The notes: generated by a model not told the origin, from the sequence alone. 54,492 nucleotides of DNA from Oscillospiraceae bacterium (GCA_009777355.1 WRMA01000003.1:1-54492); one strand, 5' to 3'; shown: positions 44,528-53,298, counted from the stretch's first letter. Numbers and translations: made by a program.

Positions 44528-44545
44528 GAGAAATTAAAAAATATT

Positions 44546-45427
44546 ATGTTCATAGAAAAAAAAGCGTACGCTAAAATAAATCTCTATTTAAAAATATTGG
44601 ATAAACTGGAAAACGGGTATCATAATATTTATACTGTCATGCAGAAAATTTCGCTGCGCGATAATATTAGAATTAATATAAATCAGGGATATAGAAATAA
44701 TATAAAAATAATCTGCGGGAATGAAAATATACCGGTCGGCGAAACAAATACGGCGTATAAAGCCGCGGATTTGTTTTTGAACTATACTAATATAAATAAT
44801 TTTGATATAGAAATAGAAATAGAAAAAAATATCCCGAGTATGGCGGGTCTGGGAGGCGGAAGTTCAGATTCCGCCTGCGTTCTTCTGGGATTGAACGAAT
44901 ATTTTGATTATGTTTTACCTGAGGATATTTTAATGGGAATCGCGTCAAAAATTGGCGCGGACGTTCCCTTTTTCGTTCATAGCAACGGGGAAACAAACTG
45001 CGCGGTATGCGAGGGAATCGGCGAAATTGTTACGCCGTATTATATAGATTTGTCAGAATTTTATTGTTTCGTCGTTAAGCCGGTTTATAATATTTCGACG
45101 AAACGAGCGTTTGAGGACTGGGACAGCTCTAATAAGCGGGCAAAGAATCAACAAAAGCCCCCTTCCCAGAAGGGGGTGTCGCGAAGCGGCGGGGGTTGGC
45201 TTCACAACGATTTCTCCGGTTTAATATTCTCACAGAACAAAAACATAAAAGAAATAAAAGATTCGTTAATAAAATCAGGAGCGGCGGCGGCTGAAATGAC
45301 CGGGAGCGGCTCGGCGCTGTTCTGCATATTTGAAGATTTAACAGACGCTGAAAAATGCCGCGCCCAAATAAATTTAAGAGACGATACGGAATTTTGCGGC
45401 ATATTTAATTTTTTGGGTAAAAAATAA
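44546..45427 (+). CDS. ispE: 4-(cytidine 5'-diphospho)-2-C-methyl-D-erythritol kinase, with an in-frame palindromic insertion
   Basis: GHMP kinase of the MEP pathway, acting between the two halves of IspDF. The start is the ATG at 44546 (MFIEKKAYAKINLYLKI). The ORF-track start at 44450 crosses the B2 RNA region. The 293 residues contain the ATP motif PSMAGLGGGSSDSACVLLG near residue 90 and the C-terminal EMTGSGSALFCIF. Residues about 204-218 (KPPSQKGVSRSGGGW) are encoded by a palindromic repeat inserted between NISTKRAFEDWD and LHNDFSG, a loop in known structures. Reading frame and motifs survive, so the enzyme is probably active. Confidence 0.92.
   Translation: MFIEKKAYAKINLYLKILDKLENGYHNIYTVMQKISLRDNIRININQGYRNNIKIICGNENIPVGETNTAYKAADLFLNYTNINNFDIEIEIEKNIPSMAGLGGGSSDSACVLLGLNEYFDYVLPEDILMGIASKIGADVPFFVHSNGETNCAVCEGIGEIVTPYYIDLSEFYCFVVKPVYNISTKRAFEDWDSSNKRAKNQQKPPSQKGVSRSGGGWLHNDFSGLIFSQNKNIKEIKDSLIKSGAAAAEMTGSGSALFCIFEDLTDAEKCRAQINLRDDTEFCGIFNFLGKK
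45157..45200. repeat. Small palindromic element inserted within the ispE coding sequence
   Basis: GCCCCCTTCCCAGAAGGGGG followed by TGTCGCGAAGCGGCGGGGGT. The order hairpin, TGTCGCG, AAGCGGC, then a G-rich tail corresponds to the half-cores of the 6.1-kb element and R4. It is translated in frame as part of IspE. Confidence 0.75.
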
Positions 45428-45446
45428 ATAATTTAAAAAATTTTTC

Positions 45447-45475
45447 TTGATTTGTATTAAATTATATGATATAAT
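45447..45475 (+). promoter_or_regulatory. Promoter of the ferredoxin gene
   Basis: TTGATT (45447-45452), 17 bases, TATAAT (45470-45475), about 55 bases ahead of the ATG. Confidence 0.7.
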
Positions 45476-45529
45476 CAAAACAATAAAGATATTTTAAATA
45501 TTAAAATTATAATTTGGAGGTAAAAGAAT

Positions 45530-45700
45530 ATGGCGCATGTTATAACCGAAGACTGCATTTCCTGCGGAGCGTGCGAGAGCGAATGTCCCGTCGAATGTAT
45601 AAAAGAAGCGGACGGCAAATATGTAATAGACAAAGAAGTATGCACCGACTGCGAAGCGTGCGCGGGAGTATGCCCCGTCGACGCCTGCAAACCCGAATAG
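45530..45700 (+). CDS. 2[4Fe-4S] ferredoxin, clostridial type
   Basis: This 56-residue gene is too short for the ORF track. GGAGG lies 9 bases before ATGGCGCATGTT. The protein MAHVITEDCISCGACESECP and then CTDCEACAGVCPVDAC shows two full CxxCxxCxxxCP motifs at classical positions. It is an acidic electron carrier of the size of Clostridium pasteurianum ferredoxin and is the likely partner of the VorABCD enzyme and hydrogenases. It has its own promoter and a hairpin directly behind. Confidence 0.95.
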   Translation: MAHVITEDCISCGACESECPVECIKEADGKYVIDKEVCTDCEACAGVCPVDACKPE

Positions 45701-45714
45701 AAATTGAAGCAGGG

Positions 45715-45741
45715 GGGCGGATAGTAAAATCCGCCCTTGAT
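45715..45741 (+). terminator. Hairpin behind the ferredoxin gene (weak terminator)
   Basis: GGGCGGAT/ATCCGCCC with a 6-base loop followed by TTGATTTAT. The tail is only moderately T-rich, so some read-through into the methyltransferase gene is likely. Confidence 0.6.
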
Positions 45742-45760
45742 TTATAAAAGAGTATCGATA

Positions 45761-46498
45761 ATGCTTAAACTTGAAGGTATTGACGAAAATAGTCTTCGCC
45801 GGGATAAAATCAACGACGATTTGGTTATATATCAGATTAAAGACGGGCTGCTTTTCAGCTCGGACGCTTTAATTCTGGCGGATTTTATCTGCGGCGGACG
45901 CAGATTCGGCGCATATAAAAACGCCGTCGAGCTGGGAACGGGTTCGGGAGTGATTTCGCTTTTACTCGCGAAGAGAGAAAAAATAAAAAATATTTACGCG
46001 GTTGAAATCCAGGATATTTATGTAAAACTTGCGGAATATAATACGGAAATCAATAATCTTGCAGATAAAATAAAGATAATAAAAGGCGATTTAAGAGACT
46101 GCGATAATTTATATTATAACGGGGAAAAAATAACGCCGCATACGTTCGATATGGTTTTCACGAATCCGCCGTATATAAAATACGACGGAGAAACTCCGGG
46201 AGAAGCGGGTATGCTCAGCAGTCTGGAGTATAAAAATATAGCGAGACGCGAGATAAGCTGTACTGTTTGCGGCGTGATGAAAGCCGCGGCGAGACTGCTT
46301 AAAAACGGCGGGGATTTTTATATAGTTTACAGACCCGAAAGATTAGTGGGTTTATTTTCGGCGATGCTCGATAATAATATAACGCCGAAGAAAATCGCGT
46401 TCGTATACGCGGGAAAGAGTAACGAAGCCAGTCTTGTGTTAATCAAGGGCAAACAGGGAGCGGGAGAGGGATTGGCAGTTGAAAATATATTTATATGA
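45761..46498 (+). CDS. TrmN6-like tRNA (adenine-N6) methyltransferase
   Basis: The start is the ATG at 45761 (MLKLEGIDENSLRRDK), not the ORF-track 45737 inside the hairpin tail. The 245-residue protein has AVELGTGSGVISLLLAKR as the SAM loop and FTNPPYIK as the NPPY catalytic motif. It belongs to the group annotated as tRNA1(Val) A37 N6-methyltransferase. The DGLLFSSDALILADF N-terminus fits that group. Another N6-adenine target is possible. Its stop overlaps the start of the next small gene (ATGA). Confidence 0.82.
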   Translation: MLKLEGIDENSLRRDKINDDLVIYQIKDGLLFSSDALILADFICGGRRFGAYKNAVELGTGSGVISLLLAKREKIKNIYAVEIQDIYVKLAEYNTEINNLADKIKIIKGDLRDCDNLYYNGEKITPHTFDMVFTNPPYIKYDGETPGEAGMLSSLEYKNIARREISCTVCGVMKAAARLLKNGGDFYIVYRPERLVGLFSAMLDNNITPKKIAFVYAGKSNEASLVLIKGKQGAGEGLAVENIFI

Positions 46499-46740
46499 GA
46501 AATAAAATTATAGTAATTATATTTATAATATCGGCGGTATTATTCGCAGCGACGGCATACGCCGGATATATTCCGGAAGAAACAGAAATAACAGAAGTTT
46601 CAGAGTCGACAGAGCAGGAAAATTCAGCGGAAGAATCTGACAATTCGCTGGCTTTTTTCGGACTGGCTATGGTTATACTTGGCGTAACCGTTATGGTAAT
46701 GGTCACAAAAATAATGAGACGTCACGTTCAGAAATTATAG
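46495..46740 (+). CDS. Small membrane protein with signal peptide and C-terminal span
   Basis: The 81-residue protein begins with a signal peptide (KIIVIIFIISAVLFAATAYA, likely cut after AYA). It has an acidic Ser/Glu-rich stretch outside, and ends with one membrane span and a basic tail (KIMRRHVQKL). I do not recognise it. It overlaps the methyltransferase by 4 bases and lies just before the HD nucleotidase, so it is part of the same transcript. Membership in the operon suggests it is real. Confidence 0.65.
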   Translation: MRNKIIVIIFIISAVLFAATAYAGYIPEETEITEVSESTEQENSAEESDNSLAFFGLAMVILGVTVMVMVTKIMRRHVQKL

Positions 46741-46780
46741 AAAATATATTTATTTTTTGAGAAGGGATATAGAAAAACAG

Positions 46781-47383
46781 ATGGGCGCCGATTCGGGTAA
46801 AAGTTCGGGCATGAGTTCTTTTTTCGCCTTATTGTTCAGGCTGAAATATATAAACAGATGGGGGCTTATGAGAAGTTTCAGGACGGAGAACGTCTCTGAA
46901 CATTCGCTCGAGGTCGCAATGACCGCCCACGCGCTCGCGGAAATCGGCGTAACGTATTTTAACAGGGATTATAATCCGGCGAATATCGCTCTTAAAGCGA
47001 TGTATCACGACGTTTCGGAAATTTTCACGGGGGATTTGCCCACGCCTATAAAATACGGGACGGACGACATGAAAAACTGCTATAAAGCAATCGAGAAAGT
47101 CGCCGAAATAAATCTTCTGGATAAACTGCCGGAAGAATTAAAGCGGTCTTATGAGAAATTAATATTAAAACAGGAAGACTCGCGCGAATGGCGTATAGTA
47201 AAGGCGGCCGATAAATTATGCGCGTATATAAAATGCCTCGAAGAAATAAACTCCGGCAATAAAGAATTTACAAAAGCCGAAGAAGATATATATAAAACCC
47301 TTGACATAACGGGCATTGATGAGTTAAAATATTTTATGGAGAATTTTCTGCCGTATTTCAGCAACACTATAGACGAAATATAA
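46781..47383 (+). CDS. HD-domain 5'-deoxynucleotidase, YfbR family
   Basis: The ATG at 46781 (MGADSGKSSG) is used. The ORF-track TTG at 46757 lies on the Shine-Dalgarno itself (AGAAGGG). The 200-residue protein has SEHSLEVAMTAHAL near residue 40 and MYHDVSEIFTGDLPTP near 75, the H...HD...E/D metal sites of YfbR, which removes phosphate from deoxynucleoside monophosphates. FRTENVSEHS is the family signature. It is followed 30 bases later by a sugar-isomerase gene. Confidence 0.85.
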   Translation: MGADSGKSSGMSSFFALLFRLKYINRWGLMRSFRTENVSEHSLEVAMTAHALAEIGVTYFNRDYNPANIALKAMYHDVSEIFTGDLPTPIKYGTDDMKNCYKAIEKVAEINLLDKLPEELKRSYEKLILKQEDSREWRIVKAADKLCAYIKCLEEINSGNKEFTKAEEDIYKTLDITGIDELKYFMENFLPYFSNTIDEI

Positions 47384-47413
47384 TATATATTAAAAAAAGG
47401 GGCGTAAATTATT

Positions 47414-48256
47414 ATGAAAATAGGGGTAATGGTTGAATCTTTCAGGAAAAGTTCGGTTGATTCTGTAGTCGGCTCGGGCAATCCCATGCGGGATTTTATT
47501 AACGGTGTGGAAAAAGCGTCTGAACTGGGAGCTTCAGGAATACAGGCGTACGCGACGTTCGGGGCGTTAAAGTTCGACGAAATAAATAAAGCGAAAATAA
47601 GCGAGGTTCTGGACATAGTAAAATCGAACGGGCTGATATTTTCGGCGGTATGCGGAGATTTCGGCGGTCACGGATTTGAGGATAAACTAAATAATATAAA
47701 AAAAGTCGAAGATTCAAAAAGGGTTCTGGATTTGGCGAAAGAGCTCGAATGTGATATCGTCACGACTCATATAGGAACGGTTCCGGACGAAGAATGTGAG
47801 AAACGCGATATTATGCGGACGGCTTGCAGGGAGCTTGCGGTTTACGCGGATTCTATAGGCTCGGCTTTCGCCGTCGAAACTGGACCCGAAACGTGCGCGC
47901 TTCTCGGCGAGTTTCTGGATTCTCTCGGAGCGATGGGAGTCAGGGTGAATTTCGACCCCGCGAATCTTGTTATGTGTGTGGCGGACGACCCCGTAAAAGG
48001 CGTTGAGACCCTGAAAAAATATATTGTTCATACCCACGCGAAAGACGGCGTAATGCTCGGCAACCGGGAGGGGTGGGAAGAGCTGCCTCTCGGACGGGGC
48101 GGAGTCGACTGGGATAATTATTTATCGGCGCTCGATAAAATCGGCTACAAAGGCTTTCTTACGATTGAACGCGAAGTCGGCGACGACCCGGAGGCTGATA
48201 TAAAGCTCGCGAAAGATTTTTTAGTTGGGAAATTAGAGAAGCTGGGCTTAAAATAA
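47414..48256 (+). CDS. Sugar phosphate isomerase/epimerase, TIM barrel
   Basis: The 280-residue protein is of the xylose-isomerase-like barrel family. Metal ligands are likely the glutamate in AVETGPETC, the aspartate in [10 protein letters not shown], the histidine in VHTHAKDG and the glutamate in LTIERE. It precedes an SDR dehydrogenase and a DUF4380-type protein, each 25-45 bases apart. The trio may form a short sugar acid or uronate pathway. AAGGGG lies in front of the start. Substrate unknown. Confidence 0.8.
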   Translation: MKIGVMVESFRKSSVDSVVGSGNPMRDFINGVEKASELGASGIQAYATFGALKFDEINKAKISEVLDIVKSNGLIFSAVCGDFGGHGFEDKLNNIKKVEDSKRVLDLAKELECDIVTTHIGTVPDEECEKRDIMRTACRELAVYADSIGSAFAVETGPETCALLGEFLDSLGAMGVRVNFDPANLVMCVADDPVKGVETLKKYIVHTHAKDGVMLGNREGWEELPLGRGGVDWDNYLSALDKIGYKGFLTIEREVGDDPEADIKLAKDFLVGKLEKLGLK

Positions 48257-48288
48257 ATTAAATTTAAATAAAAAAAGGGGTAAAAATT

Positions 48289-49140
48289 ATGCTGCCGTTT
48301 AAAATAAATCTTGATAATAAAACAGTCGCAATAACCGGAGGGGGCGGGGTTTTATGCTCTGAATTTGCGTACGCCCTCGCGGAGTGCGGCGCGAATATCG
48401 CAATTCTTGACATAAATCTTGAGAACGCTCAAAAAGTCGCGGGGCAAATAGAGAAAATAAATAGAAACGCAGTCGCGGTTAAATGCGACGTTTTAAGCCG
48501 CGAAAGTCTCGAAGAGGCCAGAGAAATTATTAAGGATAAATTCGGCACATGCGATATTTTAATCAACGGAGCGGGCGGAAATTCGCCGAAATGCACGACG
48601 ACGAGAGAATATTTGTTTGAAGAGGATATAAATAGTTCAGAGGATATTATAACTTTTTTTGATTTTCTTCCGGAGAATTTAAGATTTGTGTTTGATATAA
48701 ATTTCACCGGGATTTTTCTTACGACCCAAGTATTCGCAAAAGATATGGCGGACAAAAAAGACGGGGTTATTATAAATATTTCGAGTATGAACGCATTCAC
48801 GCCGCTGACGAAAATTCCGGCGTATTCGGCGGCGAAGGCGGCCGTGTCGAATTTTACGCAGTGGCTCGCCGTGCATTTTTCAAAGGTCGGGATAAGAGTA
48901 AACGCAATCGCTCCGGGATTTTTCGTGAGCGAGCAGAACAGGGCGCTGTTATTTGACAAAGACGGCAAGCCGACCGCGAGGGCTGATAAAATTTTAGCGG
49001 CGACGCCTATGGGACGTTTCGGTGAAGCGAAAGAACTTCTCGGGACGCTGTTATGGCTGTGCAACAGGGAAGCGTCGGGATTCGTAAACGGCGTTGTCGC
49101 GCCTGTAGACGGAGGGTTCAGCGCTTACAGCGGGGTGTGA
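48289..49140 (+). CDS. SDR-family oxidoreductase, D-mannonate oxidoreductase (UxuB)-like
   Basis: The 283-residue protein has the NAD loop TGGGGVLCSEFA, the NGAGG segment, and the catalytic S-Y-K set: ISSMNAF, then YSAAKAAV. The long form with FEEDINSSEDIITFF near residue 105 resembles the Bacillus UxuB/YjmF group, which reduces D-fructuronate to D-mannonate. The neighbouring isomerase supports a uronate route, though gluconate-5-dehydrogenase activity is also possible. Spacing from the barrel gene is 32 bases. Confidence 0.8.
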   Translation: MLPFKINLDNKTVAITGGGGVLCSEFAYALAECGANIAILDINLENAQKVAGQIEKINRNAVAVKCDVLSRESLEEAREIIKDKFGTCDILINGAGGNSPKCTTTREYLFEEDINSSEDIITFFDFLPENLRFVFDINFTGIFLTTQVFAKDMADKKDGVIINISSMNAFTPLTKIPAYSAAKAAVSNFTQWLAVHFSKVGIRVNAIAPGFFVSEQNRALLFDKDGKPTARADKILAATPMGRFGEAKELLGTLLWLCNREASGFVNGVVAPVDGGFSAYSGV

Positions 49141-49182
49141 GAAAATTATCCATAAAAATCCAAAAAGGAGAGATTTATTATC

Positions 49183-50139
49183 ATGGGCAAGATAAATATA
49201 GCCGACGGCGAATATAAAAATTTCGGCAGGTGTAAAATTATATCTAATAAATTCTGCGAAATATATGTCACGACTGATATTGGTCCGAGGATTATAAAGG
49301 CGAATTTAACGGATAAAGAAAATCTTATGTTTAATGATGTTGACAGAACTATGCGCGAGGACGTTTCGTCCGTTTTCGGCGAGGGAAAATACTGGCATAT
49401 CTACGGCGGGCACAGATTATGGGTGAGTCCTGAAGATATGCCGCGGACTTATTATCCCGATAACGAACCCGTCGCGGTCAGTATCGACGATATAAACGGC
49501 AGGATATTATTTACGCCTCCGGTTCAGAAAATAAATAATTTACAGCACAGTCTCGAAATAGAGATGAGCGGAGATAAGCCGAATATTAAAGTTACGCATA
49601 AAATAGAGAATACCGGCGAAAAAGAAATAACCGGGGCAATCTGGGCGCTATCTGTTATGACGGACGGGGGAATCGTTGTTTGTCCGCAGCCAGACGAAGA
49701 CACGGGGCTTTTGGGTAACAGACTTTTGGCTTTGTGGCCTTATTCAAAAATGACCGATTCGAGAGTTAATTTTTTTGATAAATATATAACCGTCAGACAG
49801 GACGGAAACATAAGCGAAAAATTTAAGTTCGGCATAAATAATACTAAAGGCTGGCTCGCGTATTATAATCACGGGCAGATATTAAAGAAAATTTACGAGC
49901 CGAATCACAGTAATAATAAAACCTATCCAGACGGAGGAATGTCGACTGAAGTGTTCGCGAATAATTTGTTTGTCGAAGCCGAAACTTTGTCCGAACTCAG
50001 GACAATAAAGCATGGAGAAAGTATAACGCATACCGAAATCTGGGAATTGATAGAAGTAAAAGATTCTGAAACTCCGGATTTTGATTTTAACTCCAATCAG
50101 GATAAAACCGATGCGTTTGTGAGAAAATATATAATATAA
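49183..50139 (+). CDS. DUF4380-like carbohydrate-binding/mutarotase-fold protein
   Basis: The 318-residue protein has no signal peptide. IYGGHRLWVSPEDMPRTYYPDN near residue 70, LEIEMSGDKPNIKVTHKIEN, and VCPQPDEDTGLLGNR are typical of beta-sandwich proteins of the galactose-mutarotase-like type found in DUF4380. The family has no proven reaction. Position behind the SDR gene suggests it acts on the same sugar, perhaps as a mutarotase. It is followed by prfB after 24 bases, an odd neighbour. Confidence 0.7.
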   Translation: MGKINIADGEYKNFGRCKIISNKFCEIYVTTDIGPRIIKANLTDKENLMFNDVDRTMREDVSSVFGEGKYWHIYGGHRLWVSPEDMPRTYYPDNEPVAVSIDDINGRILFTPPVQKINNLQHSLEIEMSGDKPNIKVTHKIENTGEKEITGAIWALSVMTDGGIVVCPQPDEDTGLLGNRLLALWPYSKMTDSRVNFFDKYITVRQDGNISEKFKFGINNTKGWLAYYNHGQILKKIYEPNHSNNKTYPDGGMSTEVFANNLFVEAETLSELRTIKHGESITHTEIWELIEVKDSETPDFDFNSNQDKTDAFVRKYII

Positions 50140-50163
50140 TAACAAAACTTGGAGAAGAATATT

Positions 50164-51294
50164 TTGATAGTACAGTTAGAACTGCAGGAAGCGAAAAAAG
50201 AACTCGGGGATATAATATCACAGATAAAACAACTCGGGGAAAATATAAGAATACGGGACGTTGAGAGGGAACATAAAGAATATTCGGAGAAAATAAATTC
50301 GGACGGGTTTTGGGATAATATAACGGACGCGAACTCGATTTTGAAAAAATCGAAGATTTTATCCGGGAAAATAAAAGATTTCAGAAACGTCGAAACTGCG
50401 GCGGATTCAGCCTTTGAACTTGCTTCTATGGCGATTTCTGAAAACGACGAGAGCTTAACTCAGGATATTTTACGCGAAACGTCGCGAATCAAAAAAGATT
50501 TTTCGGCTCTTGAACTCGGGATTCTTCTGGACGGAGAGTATGATTTAAATAACGCGATTATATCTATTCACCCCGGAGCGGGAGGAACGGAAGCGCAGGA
50601 CTGGGCGGAAATGCTCTACAGAATGTATATGCGCTACGCCGAAAAGCATAGCTTTAAAATAAAGACTCTCGATTATCTCGAAGGAGACGGCGCGGGAATA
50701 AAATCCGTTACTTTTTCTGTCTCGGGTTCAAACGCTTTCGGGTATCTCAAAAGCGAAAACGGAGTGCACAGGCTCGTAAGAATATCGCCGTTCAACGCGG
50801 CGGGCAAACGCATGACGTCTTTCGCGTCGGTTGAAGTGATACCCGAAATCGACGACGAGGCGTACACTAAAATAGAAATCAAACCCGAAGATTTGAGAAT
50901 CGAGTCGCACAGGGCGAGCGGCGCGGGAGGTCAGCACGTAAACAAAACAGATTCGGCTGTGCGAGTAATACACATACCGACGGGAATAACGGTCGGCTGC
51001 CAGAGCGAGAGAAGTCAGAACCAAAACAGGGAAACGGCAATCAAAATGCTTAAGAGCAGACTTCTCGAAATAAAAGAGCGGGAGCATCTGGAGAGAATCG
51101 ACGATATTAAAGGCGAGAAGTCGAATATAGAATGGGGTCATCAAATACGTTCGTATGTCTTTATGCCGTACACTCTGGTCACGGACAAACGCACGGGATA
51201 CGAAAACGGTAACGTTTCGGCCGTGATGGACGGCGATTTGGACGGGTTTATCAAAGCTTATCTTACTTTTCTTTTTGCGGAAAAAGAAAAGTAA
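50164..51294 (+). CDS. prfB: Peptide chain release factor 2 (no programmed frameshift)
   Basis: RF2 ends translation at UGA and UAA. The start is the TTG at 50164 with GGAG nine bases upstream. The ORF-track start is inside the Shine-Dalgarno. The 376-residue protein shows the SPF stop-recognition loop (RISPFNAAGKRMTSF) and GGQ in ASGAGGQHVNKTDSAVR. The frame is open from the start through residue 60, so the usual +1 frameshift site with in-frame UGA is absent. The final residues (LTFLFAEKEK) and the stop come from the R6c hairpin, replacing the usual short end after the AYL motif. Confidence 0.95.
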   Translation: MIVQLELQEAKKELGDIISQIKQLGENIRIRDVEREHKEYSEKINSDGFWDNITDANSILKKSKILSGKIKDFRNVETAADSAFELASMAISENDESLTQDILRETSRIKKDFSALELGILLDGEYDLNNAIISIHPGAGGTEAQDWAEMLYRMYMRYAEKHSFKIKTLDYLEGDGAGIKSVTFSVSGSNAFGYLKSENGVHRLVRISPFNAAGKRMTSFASVEVIPEIDDEAYTKIEIKPEDLRIESHRASGAGGQHVNKTDSAVRVIHIPTGITVGCQSERSQNQNRETAIKMLKSRLLEIKEREHLERIDDIKGEKSNIEWGHQIRSYVFMPYTLVTDKRTGYENGNVSAVMDGDLDGFIKAYLTFLFAEKEK

Positions 51295-51295
51295 G
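51262..51295 (+). repeat. TTACTTTTC hairpin element, copy R6c (over the prfB stop codon)
   Basis: CTTACTTTTCTTTTT, GCGG, AAAAAGAAAAGTAAG: a 15-bp perfect stem like R6a, with the same GCAAAAGAAAAAC tail. The TAA stop of prfB is within the right arm, and the left arm is translated. Confidence 0.88.
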
Positions 51296-51359
51296 CAAAA
51301 GAAAAACGGTAAAAATAAAATAATATATATTTTTTTAAAATTTTAAGGAGGAAGAATCA

Positions 51360-51686
51360 ATGAAAAAAATCAGGTCTTTTAAACTATTTGCGGGGATTGC
51401 TCTATTTGTCGATACTCTGACTTTAATAACGGTCATAATCGTTTTGTCAATCCAGAAGAAAAGCATACCGAAGGCTATAATAGCCTCCCTCGCCGCAAGC
51501 GGCGTCGTATCGGCCCTGCTGCTGCTGTCTTACAAAAAAGACGAGAAACGCAGAAAAAAACTGCGTGAAATGGACGCTTTTTATGATTACGACTACGAAG
51601 CGGCGTATAACTCGGACGTTCAGGACGACGAAGATTTCGGGCTTGACCTTGACGACGGCGTCAGACTCGTCGGAAACGACGACTGA
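51360..51686 (+). CDS. Small membrane protein with acidic C-terminus
   Basis: The 108-residue protein has two membrane spans (AGIALFVDTLTLITVIIVLS and AIIASLAASGVVSALLLLS), then a basic turn (KKDEKRRKKLRE) and a tail rich in Asp and Glu. GGAGGAAG lies 8 bases before the ATG. I do not recognise the family. It sits between prfB and glyQS and is preceded by an R6 hairpin and followed by the R5 palindrome. Confidence 0.65.
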   Translation: MKKIRSFKLFAGIALFVDTLTLITVIIVLSIQKKSIPKAIIASLAASGVVSALLLLSYKKDEKRRKKLREMDAFYDYDYEAAYNSDVQDDEDFGLDLDDGVRLVGNDD

Positions 51687-51699
51687 TATGTTTTGTTAT

Positions 51700-51807
51700 G
51701 TAGGGCGCGGCTTCCATGCCGCGCCGTTGGCGAAAAACCCCCGAGCCGCTGATAAAAACTAACGCGAAATGGGGAAATTGCGGTCGGGCATGGAAGCCCG
51801 ACCCTAC
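51700..51807. repeat. Palindromic element R5 (108 bp)
   Basis: The outer arms GTAGGGCGCGGCTTCCATGC and its near inverse, GCATGGAAGCCCGACCCTAC, surround an unrelated centre. Its GTAGGG/CCCTAC edges are like those of R1 and R2, so it may belong to the same broad group. It lies between the small membrane protein gene and glyQS. Confidence 0.8.
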
Positions 51808-51855
51808 GGTAAACATGAAAATTAATATAAAAAAATAAAAGAGAGGCAATTAAAA

Positions 51856-53256
51856 ATGCAGCGGGAAAACAACTCTAAAATAACTATGGATAAATTAGTG
51901 GCCCTGTGTAAAAACAGGGGATATATTTACGCGGGCTCTGAAATTTACGGAGGTCTCGCGAACACGTGGGATTACGGTCCGCTCGGCGTCGAATTTAAAA
52001 ACAACGTCAAAAAAGCTTGGTGGAAAAAATTTGTGAGAGAGTCTAAATATAACGTCGGGCTGGATTCTTCTATTCTACTTAATCCGCAGGTCTGGACGGC
52101 TTCGGGTCACGTCGTTAATTTCAACGACCCGTTAATCGACTGCAAAGGCTGTAAAATGCGTCATAGAGCGGATAAATTAATCGAAGAATGGGCGGAGAAA
52201 AATAATATAGACGCAAAGACGGAAACTATGCCGCACGAGGCTATGACGGAATATATAAGAAATAATAAAGTTGAGTGTCCTCACTGCAATAAGTCTGATT
52301 TTACGGATATACGCAAATTTAACATGATGTTCAAGACTTTTCAGGGAGTGACAGAGGACAGTCAGACCGAATTATATTTGAGACCGGAGACGGCGCAGGG
52401 GATTTTTATTAATTTTAAGAATATCCAGAGAACGTCGAGAAAAAAAATCCCGTTCGGGATTGCGCAAATAGGCAAATCGTTCAGAAACGAGATTACGCCC
52501 GGGAATTTTATATTCAGAACCCGTGAATTTGAACAGATGGAACTTCAGTTTTTCTGTAAACCCGATACTGATTTGGAATGGTTTGACTACTGGAAAGAAT
52601 ATTGCCGGAAGTTTTTGCTTGGCTTGGGAATAAAAGAGGAGAATTTGAAATTCAGGGACCACGCGAAAGAAGAGCTGTCGCATTATTCGAAGGCGACGAC
52701 CGACGTCGAATATCTGTTCCCGTTCGGCTGGGGTGAGTTATGGGGTATTGCGGACAGGACGGATTTTGACCTGACGCAGCACATGAATCATTCGGGAGAG
52801 AATTTAGAGTATAGTAATCCCGACGCGGGGGAGAGATTTATTCCGTATGTTATAGAACCGTCGCTCGGAGTCGAGAGACTGTGCTTGGTTTTACTGTGCG
52901 ACGCATACGACGAAGAAGAAATCGGCGAGGGGGATTCGAGGGTCGTTTTGAGACTTCACCCGTTCGTCGCGCCGGTAAAGGCGGCGGTTCTGCCGCTGTC
53001 GAAAAAATTATCTGAACCGGCAATGAAAATTTATGAAGAATTATCGAAATATTTTGCGGTAGAATACGACGACGCGGGGTCGATTGGGAAGAGATACAGA
53101 AGACAGGACGAAATCGGCACGCCGTTTTGCGTAACCGTCGATTTTGACACGCTCGAAAACGGTACGGTTACGGTCAGAGACAGGGATTTAATGTCGCAAA
53201 TCAGGATAAAATCTGATGAGCTTCGCGAATATATAGCGAAAAACACAGAATTTTAA
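51856..53256 (+). CDS. glyQS: Glycine--tRNA ligase, homodimeric (alpha-2) type
   Basis: The 466-residue class II synthetase has motif 1 near residue 40 ([19 protein letters not shown]), a zinc-type [11 protein letters not shown] and CPHCNK pair, and motif 2 ending in [16 protein letters not shown]. Motif 3 is [12 protein letters not shown], followed by an anticodon-binding domain. It is the single-chain form and not the glyQ/glyS tetramer usual in Bacillus. GAGAGGC lies 8 bases before the ATG. No T-box leader was seen in the 50 bases after R5. Confidence 0.96.
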   Translation: MQRENNSKITMDKLVALCKNRGYIYAGSEIYGGLANTWDYGPLGVEFKNNVKKAWWKKFVRESKYNVGLDSSILLNPQVWTASGHVVNFNDPLIDCKGCKMRHRADKLIEEWAEKNNIDAKTETMPHEAMTEYIRNNKVECPHCNKSDFTDIRKFNMMFKTFQGVTEDSQTELYLRPETAQGIFINFKNIQRTSRKKIPFGIAQIGKSFRNEITPGNFIFRTREFEQMELQFFCKPDTDLEWFDYWKEYCRKFLLGLGIKEENLKFRDHAKEELSHYSKATTDVEYLFPFGWGELWGIADRTDFDLTQHMNHSGENLEYSNPDAGERFIPYVIEPSLGVERLCLVLLCDAYDEEEIGEGDSRVVLRLHPFVAPVKAAVLPLSKKLSEPAMKIYEELSKYFAVEYDDAGSIGKRYRRQDEIGTPFCVTVDFDTLENGTVTVRDRDLMSQIRIKSDELREYIAKNTEF

Positions 53257-53298
53257 AGAAAATTTCACATATTAGGCGTTTAATTTTATAATATATGC

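Noticed and set aside
44450-44545. Upstream extension of ispE in the ORF track (MYGEGSCEPLSK...)
   Set aside because: It reads through the small RNA B2 region and its promoter. The internal ATG matches the normal IspE start.
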